Source: an uncultured Porphyromonadaceae bacterium
Lineage (GTDB): Bacteria > Bacteroidota > Bacteroidia > Bacteroidales > Muribaculaceae
Assembly: GCA_900554265.1 (NCBI GenBank)
Contig: USGZ01000139.1
Span: 1-5,472, forward strand
Reading direction: 5' to 3'
Length of the DNA: 5,472 nucleotides
Below the pieces are notes generated by a model. That model searched no databases. It was not told where the DNA came from and saw nothing but the letters and a program-made list of their open reading frames with translations. Shown piece by piece: positions 1 to 5,472 of the stretch. Positions within the stretch are counted from its first letter, which is position 1. Every line of letters starts with the position of its first letter. A program made the translations under genes and the position numbers.

Positions 1-22
1 CCCCCGCCGCGTAAGAAATTTT

Positions 23-1489
23 TTATTTGAGGTAATCGAGGATGTTGGTAGTCAGCTGCTCGATGTTGTGCTGGTAGACGTTGGTACCCGAGTTCTGGTT
101 CCATTCGTAGGCGGCGAAGCCGTTGGCTATGCACTTGCCGTGCTCGGCGTTGCCGTAGAACTCAACCAGGCCGGCTACGCAGTGGTCGCGTACGTGTCCC
201 CATGTTGCCAGAACGAGGGAGTTGGTGGTAACCTCGAAGTTGCGGATAACGTCGGGATAGGAACCACGGCCGTAGATATTGCAGTCCCAGAGGCAGTTGT
301 GGTCCTCACGCTGGCCGGGACCGATCAGAGGAATGCCTGCGAAGCCGTAGCCGTTGGGATCCTCGAAGGTGATGTCCTTGAAGATTGCGTGGCCGGTGCG
401 GTCGTAGAAGCCCTGGTCCGAGCCGTTGCGGAAGTCCCAGCCCAGGTAGGCGTTGATGAGCCATACGTCGGTGCCGCTGCCGCCGGCGCCGTTGCCGTAG
501 ACGGTCGGGGCCATCGTGTCCGGAACGATGCCCAGGGGCACGGTGAGCTGGGTAGCCATGTTCGAGAGGTAGAGGCTGCCGCCGTTGGCGGAGTAGTGCT
601 TCAGGGCGTCGATGGTCTCGGAGGAACTTACTGCGGAGGGCAGGTTGGTCCAGCCCATGGGCAGCCCGGTGCGGTCTACCATAACCCACAGTACGGGGTA
701 GAGGTCGGCGTCGAGGGTGGCCAGCTGCGAGGGCTGGATGAGCTCGGCATTGGGCTGGGCGGCGAACCAGGTGGCGGCGGCGCGTTCGTCGTCGTCGGGT
801 AGGTCCGCGATGGTGGCGGCGGTCATCAGGAAGGCCATCTTCGGGGTGATGTAGGGAACGGTTACGGAAACTTCCGAAGCGGCGGAGGCGTAGTAGGTGT
901 CGTATACGGCCTTTACGGAGTAGGTGAGCTGCTGGTCCATGGGCTGGCCCTTGAACTCATAGGATGTAACGGCACCCTCGAGGTAGATTGCGTTGTCCTC
1001 GTCGTTGCGGGCCACGCTCACGCCGGTCAGTCCGGCGGCGGAGGGCAGGGTCCAGGTCAGCACGACGCTGCGGCCCGAAACCTCGGCCTTCAGGCCGCTT
1101 ACGCCGGCCAGGTCCTCATGGGGCAGCACGGCGGCGACGGAAACGCCTTCCGACACATAGCCGCCCTTGTAGCTGACCTTTACGGTATAGATATGTTCCT
1201 CTTCCATCGGCTGACCCTTGACGGTATAGCTGTTGGCGTTGGGCTCCAGGGTGATTGCGGAGGCGTTGTCGGCGTTGTGGGTGAGTATCACGCCGTCGAT
1301 GTCGGCGTCATTGGGGAGGGTCCAGGTCAGGTCGATGTCGTGGCCGTTGACGGTGGCCTTGAGAGCGGAAACCTTGGCCAGGACGGGAACCTCGGGAGTT
1401 CCGGTGGGCTCGAAGTCCGAGCATGCGCCCGCCATCAGGCACAGGGCCAGAGCCAGCAGCCCGAGACAGGATTTAGCTATATTTTTCAT
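23..1489 (-). CDS. FN3-repeat lipoprotein with C-terminal DUF4960-type domain, probable accessory surface glycan-binding protein
   Basis: This 488-residue protein has a lipoprotein signal peptide (residues 1-22, lipobox A-G-A-C, Cys23) followed by S-D-F-E, a partial match to Bacteroidota surface-export signals. Two homologous fibronectin type III-like modules follow at about 36-123 and 127-212. Residues about 215-488 form a different domain. Its features (MAFLMTAA, then PVLWVMVDRTGLP at 265-277, HYSANGGSLYLSNMATQ at 298-314, VYGNGAGGSGTDVWLINAYLG at 330-350 and a Tyr-Asp-Arg-x-Gly-His-x-Ile-Phe-Lys-Asp segment at 362-372) resemble what I recall of Pfam DUF4960. The alternating strand/glycine-loop pattern suggests a Rossmann or glutamine-amidotransferase-like fold, but I see no catalytic triad. 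Third genes after SusC/SusD usually encode SusE/F-like glycan-binding proteins. From memory, the B. thetaiotaomicron levan-binding protein BT1761 has this architecture and position, which suggests fructan binding. The ATG at 1487-1489 gives a complete signal peptide; the stop is TAA at 23-25. The lipoprotein call is firm, the DUF4960 call good, and the substrate tentative. Confidence 0.9.
   Translation of the reverse strand: MKNIAKSCLGLLALALCLMAGACSDFEPTGTPEVPVLAKVSALKATVNGHDIDLTWTLPNDADIDGVILTHNADNASAITLEPNANSYTVKGQPMEEEHIYTVKVSYKGGYVSEGVSVAAVLPHEDLAGVSGLKAEVSGRSVVLTWTLPSAAGLTGVSVARNDEDNAIYLEGAVTSYEFKGQPMDQQLTYSVKAVYDTYYASAASEVSVTVPYITPKMAFLMTAATIADLPDDDERAAATWFAAQPNAELIQPSQLATLDADLYPVLWVMVDRTGLPMGWTNLPSAVSSSETIDALKHYSANGGSLYLSNMATQLTVPLGIVPDTMAPTVYGNGAGGSGTDVWLINAYLGWDFRNGSDQGFYDRTGHAIFKDITFEDPNGYGFAGIPLIGPGQREDHNCLWDCNIYGRGSYPDVIRNFEVTTNSLVLATWGHVRDHCVAGLVEFYGNAEHGKCIANGFAAYEWNQNSGTNVYQHNIEQLTTNILDYLK
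26..847 (-). other. DUF4960-type C-terminal domain
   Basis: This covers residues about 215-488. It starts with a hydrophobic strand (MAFLMTAA), then an acidic helix, a second strand PVLWVMVD, a helix DALKHYSANGG leading into strand SLYLSN, and a glycine-rich loop near 331-340. Late aromatic/Gly-rich segments contain Cys399, Cys403, Cys437 and Cys453. The match to DUF4960 is from memory of the family, not from a search. Confidence 0.7.
854..1111 (-). repeat. FN3-like module 2 of the DUF4960 lipoprotein
   Basis: This covers residues about 127-212. It repeats the module 1 landmarks: VSGLKAEVSG, LTWTLP with Trp at 146, SYEFKGQPM (176-184) and YSVKAVY (190-196). The protein landmarks are nearly identical while the codons differ, so this is an established duplication rather than a recent one. 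Boundaries are approximate. Confidence 0.8.
1121..1384 (-). repeat. FN3-like module 1 of the DUF4960 lipoprotein
   Basis: This covers residues about 36-123. The module carries VSALKATVNG, then LTWTLP with the FN3-typical Trp at 56, then SYTVKGQPM (87-95) and YTVKVSY (101-107), which look like later strands of an immunoglobulin-like sandwich. It aligns with module 2 at an offset of 89-90 residues. It is probably a rigid spacer lifting the C-terminal domain away from the membrane. Module boundaries are approximate. Confidence 0.8.
1421..1489 (-). other. Lipoprotein signal peptide and lipobox of the FN3/DUF4960 protein
   Basis: Residues 1-22 have Lys2 and Lys6, a hydrophobic Leu/Ala-rich core at 9-20, and the lipobox A20-G21-A22-C23. 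The Cys23 codon lies at 1421-1423. Signal peptidase II would cleave before Cys23. Ser24-Asp25-Phe26-Glu27 follow, an acidic stretch that partly matches the export signal described for surface lipoproteins in Bacteroidota. Confidence 0.92.
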
Positions 1490-1517
1490 TGTAGGTGTTA
1501 GTCTGGTTAGGTTGATG
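1479..1517 (-). promoter_or_regulatory. Translation initiation region between the susD-like and DUF4960 genes
   Basis: The 28-bp gap (1490-1517) has no purine-rich Shine-Dalgarno sequence; read on the minus strand it is A/C-rich and contains two CTAAC copies. The start codon opens an AT-rich stretch, ATGAAAAATAT, inside otherwise GC-rich sequence. This fits Bacteroidota initiation, which relies on unstructured A-rich leaders. No promoter or terminator is seen, so co-transcription with the upstream genes is likely. Confidence 0.5.
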
Positions 1518-3194
1518 TTACTTGTAAAGGTCGCCTGCGTTGTCCACCTGGTTTACGGGAATCGGCAGGTAGAGTTCGTCCTCGGTGAGGTTGGCGCCGG
1601 CGTAGTAGGGGCGGATGCGCACCTCGGTGGCGTAATACTGGTTGACGGTCTCTACGGCGTTGCCCCAGCGCAGGAGGTCGAACCAGCGGTGGCCTTCCAT
1701 GGCCAGCTCGATGCGGCGTTCCATGCGTACGGCGCGGCGGGCGTAGTCCTGGTTCCAGCTGGTTGCCGGATACTGGCCTACGGCGTAGTTGGCAACCTGG
1801 GGATTGCAGTCGATGGGAGCGTAGTTGGGGTCGACGGAGTCGGCGGCGCGCCGGCGGATTTCATTGATGATGCGGCGTGCTTCGTCGAGATCCTTGTTCT
1901 GCTCGATGAGGGCCTCGGCCTTCATCAGCATCACGTCCGCGTAGCGGATCAGGAGCATGTTGAGCGAGGATGCGCCCCAGGGCACGATGCCTACCTTTAC
2001 GAAAGGCGATTCGGGAGCGGGATAGGGCTTCTTGCCGGAGTACTGGCCGTAGAGCTCGTAGTTGCGGCACCACTTCTCGTTGTACATGTGCGAGCGCCAG
2101 GGCATGCCGATGCGGCCTACGGTGAAGTCAAGGCGCGGGTCTACGTTGCCGGGATAATCCGGACCGTCGACGTCCTCGTCGTTGAAGCTGCCGTCGAGGT
2201 AGGGGAGGCCCTGGGCGTCGGTACGGAAGGCATTCACAAGGTTCTGCGAGGCCAGGTAGAAGTCGTCGCCGTTGCCGTAGAGGTTGCCGTCGGACCATGT
2301 GCAGTTGAGGCAGTTGTTGAAGTTGTACTGGGCGCCGTTGTTGGCGGAGGAGAACTGCACGGCCAGCACGGCTTCGTAGGTATTGTTGAACTCGGGGTTC
2401 GACATATCCAGGAAGTTGGGGTAGAGCTCGTAGTGGTGGCTGTCCATCACGTAGCCGGCGTATTTCTCGGCTTCGGCATAGTCATGGGTGAAGAGGTCCA
2501 CGCGGGCCAGGATTGCTGCGGCCACGTACTTGGTGAAGCGGCCTGCCTGCTGCTGGGTCTCCGGCATTGCCTCGTAGGCGTCGCGGAGGTCCTGCTTGAT
2601 GAATCCGGCGATTTCGTCGCGGGTATATTCGTCGGCGCGGCAGGAGCTGGGGTCGGTCACGGTCTCGTCGAAGTAGGGGAAGGCCTTGAAGATGCGGTAC
2701 ATGTCGAAGTAGAAGTAGGCGCGCAGGGTCTTCATCTCGGCGATGTAGGAGCTGCGGGCGTTGTCGTCGAGGTTGCCGGCGGCGGCAAGGGCGCGGATGG
2801 CCGTGTTGCAGCGGCTGACGGAGTAGAAGTTGTTGCGCCACTTGAAGTTGGCGATGTCGTTGTCGCTCTGGATGTTGCCTACTTCGAACTGGTGCATGTA
2901 GGCTTCCATGGTCACGCCGTCGCCGCCCTTGTAGGCGTCGTCGGAGCGGACGTCGAATACCCAGTTGTTGATCGGGCCGGCGAAGGACTCGTTGTTGCCG
3001 AAGTAGTGGTTCATCAGGCCGGCGTAGGCTGCCGTCATCAGGTCGATGGCCTCGTCGTCGCCGATCTGTTCGGTGGTGAAGGAACCCTGGGGCTTGGTGT
3101 CGAGCATGTCGTCGCAGGAAGCGGAGGCGAAGCCCAGGGCGGCTACGGCCAGGATGCCGAAAGCCTTGGATATGTTATAGCGGATATTTTTCAT
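1518..3194 (-). CDS. SusD/RagB-family surface glycan-binding lipoprotein
   Basis: This 558-residue protein has the usual SusD length. It should be a lipid-anchored protein on the outer face of the outer membrane that caps the SusC barrel and binds incoming oligosaccharide. Residues 1-26 form a lipoprotein signal peptide (basic Lys2/Arg5, hydrophobic 11-23) ending in lipobox S-A-S-C with Cys27; Asp28-Asp29 follow, an acidic start typical of surface-exported Bacteroidota lipoproteins. The N-terminal helical region contains the TPR-like segment with MKTLRAYFYFDMYRIFKAFPY (about 154-174). The RagB/SusD C-terminal region contains RYADVMLMKAEALIE (about 417-431), the signature RMERRIELAMEGHRWFDLLR (about 490-509) and a terminal LYLPIPVNQVDN (about 541-552). 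Trp78, Trp300, Trp366 and Trp406, and the C295-x2-C298 loop, are possible ligand-site residues, but I cannot assign contacts. The ATG start is chosen because it gives a complete signal peptide. No Shine-Dalgarno is seen; the start lies in an AT-rich island. The gene lies 12 bp after the susC-like stop and 28 bp before the next gene, so one operon is likely. Confidence 0.97.
   Translation of the reverse strand: MKNIRYNISKAFGILAVAALGFASASCDDMLDTKPQGSFTTEQIGDDEAIDLMTAAYAGLMNHYFGNNESFAGPINNWVFDVRSDDAYKGGDGVTMEAYMHQFEVGNIQSDNDIANFKWRNNFYSVSRCNTAIRALAAAGNLDDNARSSYIAEMKTLRAYFYFDMYRIFKAFPYFDETVTDPSSCRADEYTRDEIAGFIKQDLRDAYEAMPETQQQAGRFTKYVAAAILARVDLFTHDYAEAEKYAGYVMDSHHYELYPNFLDMSNPEFNNTYEAVLAVQFSSANNGAQYNFNNCLNCTWSDGNLYGNGDDFYLASQNLVNAFRTDAQGLPYLDGSFNDEDVDGPDYPGNVDPRLDFTVGRIGMPWRSHMYNEKWCRNYELYGQYSGKKPYPAPESPFVKVGIVPWGASSLNMLLIRYADVMLMKAEALIEQNKDLDEARRIINEIRRRAADSVDPNYAPIDCNPQVANYAVGQYPATSWNQDYARRAVRMERRIELAMEGHRWFDLLRWGNAVETVNQYYATEVRIRPYYAGANLTEDELYLPIPVNQVDNAGDLYK
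3114..3194 (-). other. Lipoprotein signal peptide and lipobox of the SusD-like protein
   Basis: Residues 1-26 have a basic N-terminus (Lys2, Arg5, Lys10), an Ala/Leu/Val/Gly-rich core at 11-23, and the lipobox S24-A25-S26-C27. The Cys27 codon lies at 3114-3116. The mature protein begins Cys-Asp-Asp, as is common for surface-exposed SusD proteins. Confidence 0.93.
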
Positions 3195-3206
3195 GACTGT
3201 GACAGG
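3184..3206 (-). promoter_or_regulatory. Translation initiation region between the susC-like and susD-like genes
   Basis: The 12-bp gap (3195-3206) reads CCTGTCACAGTC on the minus strand and contains no Shine-Dalgarno. The first 11 bases of the susD-like gene are ATGAAAAATAT, identical to those of the downstream lipoprotein gene. The short spacing suggests translational coupling or at least a single transcript with susC. Confidence 0.5.
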
Positions 3207-5472
3207 TTAGAATTGGAGAGAGAGGCCGAAGGTGAAGGTTCGGGGACGGGGATAGGCGCCGTTGTCGACGCGGGCGCCGTAGCCGCCGGGGAGGATTTCG
3301 GGATCAAGGCCGCTGTAGTCCGTGATGGTGAACACGTTCTCGACCTGGCCGTAGACGTTGAGGGCGGAGGCGCCGATTTTCTTCATCAGGCGTTCGGGAA
3401 GGTCGTAGCTGAGCTTGAGGTATTTCATCTTCAGGTAGGAACCGTTCTCTACGTAGTAGCTCGAGAAGCGGGCCTCGTTGTTGTCGTCGGTGAGCGACAG
3501 GGCCGGGATGTCCGTATCGGTGTTGTCCTTGGTCCAGGCGTTCAGGATGTCGGCGCTGCGGTTGGTGGCAAGGTTGCCGTAGCTCATCGAGTAGAGCTGG
3601 CGCTTCATGTGGTTCTGGATGTCGAAACCGAAGTCGCCGGCCAGGAACATGTCCAGGGCGAAGGCCTTGTACCTGAAGGTGAGGTTGAGGCCGAGCGACA
3701 GGTCCGGGTTGGGGTCGCCGATGATGCAGCGGTCGTTGTCGTCGATCACTCCGTTGCCGTCGAGGTCACGGTAGATGAGGCGGCCGGGAGCGGCGCCGGC
3801 CTGTGTGGCGTGGTTGGCAACCTGCTCGAGGTTCTGGAAGATGCCGTCGCATACGTAGCCGTAGTAGACGCCCATGGCGTAGCCGGGGATGAGGCGGGAG
3901 TCTCCGCCGATGAACTTCTGGCGTGAGTTGAGGTTTTCGAGCTTGTTCTTGTACTGGGAGATGTTGAGAGAGCCGTTCCAGGAGAAGTCGCCGTAATTGG
4001 GGCTGGTGTAGCCCAGGGTGATTTCCCAGCCGGTGTTCTTCATGCTGCCGGTGTTGAGCCAGATGGCGGCGTTCTCGCCCGCTACGTCCAGGGCCGGCGG
4101 GATGGTAAGCATGTCCTTGGTCTTCTTGATGTAGAAGTCGCCGCTGAGGTTGATTGCGCCGCCGAGGAACTGGAGGTCCAGACCGATGTTGTTCTGGTAG
4201 GTGGTCTCCCACTTGAGGTCCGGGTTGCCGGAGGCGGAGAGGGTGATGCCGGAGGTGGTCAGGTTGCCGGTGCCGTTGATGTCGTAGGCGCCGTTGCCGG
4301 TATTGAGGATGTAGGTCGAGTAGGCCGGATAGAGCGGCGGGATGTTGGCGTTACCGTTCTGGCCCCAGCTGTAGCGGACCTTCAGGTCGGTGAGGACATT
4401 GTTCTGCGGGAAGAATTCCTCCTGGGTGGGACGCCAGGCAAGGGAGAAGGCGGGGAACACGCCGGCGCGGTGGCCCTTGGCGAAGCGGGAGTTCTCGTCG
4501 CGGCGGATGGTGAACGATGCCAGGTAGCGGTCGGCGTAGTTGTAGTCGGCCTTGGCGAAGAGCGAGAATACGGACCACTGGCTCTTGCCGCCGCCCGCGT
4601 CGCGGTCGCCCGTACCGGAACCTACCTGCATGAAGTCGCTGTCCTCGAAGGCGTAGCCCTGGCGCGAGCCGCTGAGGTCGCGGAAGGTGTAGCCGATGGC
4701 CTCGGTACCGATCAGTACGTTGATGTTGTGCTTGCCGGCGAACTGCTTTACGTAGTTGGCCGTGTTGGTCCATGTCCAGGTATCGCCCTGGCCGTAAGCG
4801 GAGGAAACGCTGTTGACGTCGCCGGGATTTACGGCGCGGCCCAGGCCGACGTTGAAGTACTGGCTGTGCTCGATGCCGATGTTGGTCTTCACGCTGAGGC
4901 CGTCGACGGGCTTGACTTCCAGGTAGGCGTTGCCGAGGATGCGCCAGGAGGTGTTGTCGTTGTCCTTGGCGTTATGGATGAGCTGGACGGGGTTGGCAAG
5001 GTCGGAGGCGATCAGTGAGATGGGACGCGCCCATTCGCCGTTGAGGCCGCGGACGGGGAGTGCCGGATGCTGGCTCATGGCGGTGAAGGGGATGCCGCGG
5101 TCGCCGGCCACGTCGACACCGCGGTTGCTCCAGCGGGCGATGGCCAGGTTCTCGCCTACGGTAGCGTACTTGCTGATGTTATAGTGCGAGTTGATACGGG
5201 CGGCGTAGCGTTCGTAGTAGGTTTCCTGGATGTTGCCGTTCTGGTTGATGTAGTTCAGGGAGAACATCACCGAGCCGCGCTCGCCGTTGTTGGCCACGGC
5301 GGCGGTAAGATTGTTGGTCCAGGCGGTGCGGTACACTTCGTCCTGCCAGTCGGTGTTGGTGGTCGGGAAGTTGGGGTCGTTGTTTACGTAGGGCTGCAGC
5401 ACGGGGGTTGCGCCGTTGCCGTAGAGGCTGTGGCTCGGCGGAATGTTGGAGTTGCGGGAGGCTGCCCAGTAG
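3207..5472 (-). CDS. SusC/RagA-family TonB-dependent outer-membrane transporter, C-terminal part (5' truncated by window edge)
   Basis: This is the outer-membrane beta-barrel of a SusCD glycan importer, which moves oligosaccharides into the periplasm using TonB-ExbBD energy. The frame is open to the right edge: 754 residues are visible, beginning Y-W-A-A-S-R, and the gene ends with TAA at 3207-3209. Full-length members are about 1000 residues. The missing part should hold the signal peptide, the carboxypeptidase-regulatory-like domain, the TonB box and most of the plug. Family landmarks, numbered from the first full codon, are NTDWQDEVYRTA (about 39-50), IRRDENSRF (about 322-330), DLKVRYSWGQNGN (about 362-374), NPDLKWETTYQNNIG (about 416-430), YYGYVCDGIFQN (about 536-547), the EF-hand-like DLDGNGVIDDND (about 569-580), YLKMKYLKLSYDLP (about 679-692) and YPRPRTFTFGLSLQF at the C terminus. 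The last residue is Phe, as expected for a barrel recognised by BAM. A GTG at 5400-5402 is an internal Val codon, not the start. The susD-like gene follows 12 bp downstream. Family assignment is near certain; the substrate is inferred from context only. Confidence 0.97.
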   Translation of the reverse strand, partial: YWAASRNSNIPPSHSLYGNGATPVLQPYVNNDPNFPTTNTDWQDEVYRTAWTNNLTAAVANNGERGSVMFSLNYINQNGNIQETYYERYAARINSHYNISKYATVGENLAIARWSNRGVDVAGDRGIPFTAMSQHPALPVRGLNGEWARPISLIASDLANPVQLIHNAKDNDNTSWRILGNAYLEVKPVDGLSVKTNIGIEHSQYFNVGLGRAVNPGDVNSVSSAYGQGDTWTWTNTANYVKQFAGKHNINVLIGTEAIGYTFRDLSGSRQGYAFEDSDFMQVGSGTGDRDAGGGKSQWSVFSLFAKADYNYADRYLASFTIRRDENSRFAKGHRAGVFPAFSLAWRPTQEEFFPQNNVLTDLKVRYSWGQNGNANIPPLYPAYSTYILNTGNGAYDINGTGNLTTSGITLSASGNPDLKWETTYQNNIGLDLQFLGGAINLSGDFYIKKTKDMLTIPPALDVAGENAAIWLNTGSMKNTGWEITLGYTSPNYGDFSWNGSLNISQYKNKLENLNSRQKFIGGDSRLIPGYAMGVYYGYVCDGIFQNLEQVANHATQAGAAPGRLIYRDLDGNGVIDDNDRCIIGDPNPDLSLGLNLTFRYKAFALDMFLAGDFGFDIQNHMKRQLYSMSYGNLATNRSADILNAWTKDNTDTDIPALSLTDDNNEARFSSYYVENGSYLKMKYLKLSYDLPERLMKKIGASALNVYGQVENVFTITDYSGLDPEILPGGYGARVDNGAYPRPRTFTFGLSLQF
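3732..3767 (-). other. EF-hand-like acidic loop in the SusC-like barrel
   Basis: Residues about 569-580 of the visible SusC fragment read D-L-D-G-N-G-V-I-D-D-N-D. This is a calcium-binding EF-hand/dockerin-like spacing, with acidic or Asn side chains at loop positions 1, 3, 5, 9, 10 and 12. The motif is common at this position in SusC-family transporters and probably binds a structural metal in an extracellular loop. Metal binding here is inferred. Confidence 0.65.

Noticed and set aside
1..22. Possible terminator or start of another gene downstream of the DUF4960 gene
   Set aside because: Only 22 bases are present. They are A/T-rich next to the stop and then G/C-rich, but no complete hairpin or start codon can be seen.
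68..802. Plus-strand reading frame of 244 codons opposite the DUF4960 gene
   Set aside because: It is in codon-aligned antisense register with the real gene, is Val/Gly/Ala-rich, and has no recognisable motif or initiation signal.
1233..3926. Plus-strand reading frame of 897 codons opposite the susD-like gene and part of the susC-like gene
   Set aside because: It is the codon-aligned antisense of two well-recognised genes, has a Val/Gly/Ala/Glu-rich low-complexity composition with no domain or signal, and is explained by scarcity of TTA, CTA and TCA codons in the sense genes.
3766..4773. Arg/Pro/His-rich minus-strand frames overlapping the susC-like gene
   Set aside because: These are out-of-frame readings of the same strand; the Arg/His/Gln/Pro-rich composition is typical of shifted reading of GC-rich genes.
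4470..5018. Plus-strand reading frame of 182 codons opposite the susC-like gene
   Set aside because: It has the same antisense register and composition as the other shadows; the sense strand encodes textbook SusC motifs across the interval.
5400..5402. GTG codon as a possible start of the susC-like protein
   Set aside because: The frame continues upstream without a stop to the window edge and encodes plausible SusC sequence (YWAASRNSNIPPSHSLYGNG), so this GTG is an internal Val codon.

Overview
The window looks like part of a polysaccharide utilisation locus (PUL) from a GC-rich member of the Bacteroidales. All three genes are on the minus strand. In transcription order they are a SusC-type TonB-dependent outer-membrane transporter (3207-5472, 5' end cut off by the window edge), a SusD-type surface glycan-binding lipoprotein (1518-3194), and a third lipoprotein with two tandem fibronectin type III-like modules and a C-terminal DUF4960-type domain (23-1489). 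The SusC/SusD pair is diagnostic of Bacteroidota. No Shine-Dalgarno sequence precedes either visible start codon, and the starts sit in short AT-rich islands, which also fits that phylum. The coding sequence is GC-rich by eye, with G/C-ending codons preferred. This points towards lineages such as Alistipes rather than classical low-GC Bacteroides, but genus is a guess.

Layout: 1-22 is the stub downstream of the last gene, too short to interpret. The DUF4960 lipoprotein is followed upstream by a 28-bp gap, then susD-like, a 12-bp gap, then susC-like, which runs off the right edge. There is no intergenic space over 30 bp, no RNA gene, no mobile element and no CRISPR array. No promoter or terminator can be supported. 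The promoter must lie upstream of the susC-like gene, outside the window.

How the genes work together: the SusC barrel and SusD lid form a 'pedal-bin' importer for oligosaccharides, powered by TonB. The third lipoprotein is most likely an accessory surface glycan-binding protein that captures polymer at the cell surface. From memory, the order SusC-SusD-DUF4960 protein matches the core of the Bacteroides thetaiotaomicron fructan locus (BT1763-BT1762-BT1761), so a fructan (levan or inulin) substrate is the best working hypothesis. No glycoside hydrolase lies in the window to confirm it.

I found no clearly novel system. The points most worth a second look are the substrate inference, a lone pair of cysteines flanking an EF-hand-like loop in the SusC-like barrel, the duplicated FN3 modules, and identical AT-rich start regions on the two lipoprotein genes. 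A very long plus-strand reading frame opposite susD/susC is explained as a codon-usage shadow.
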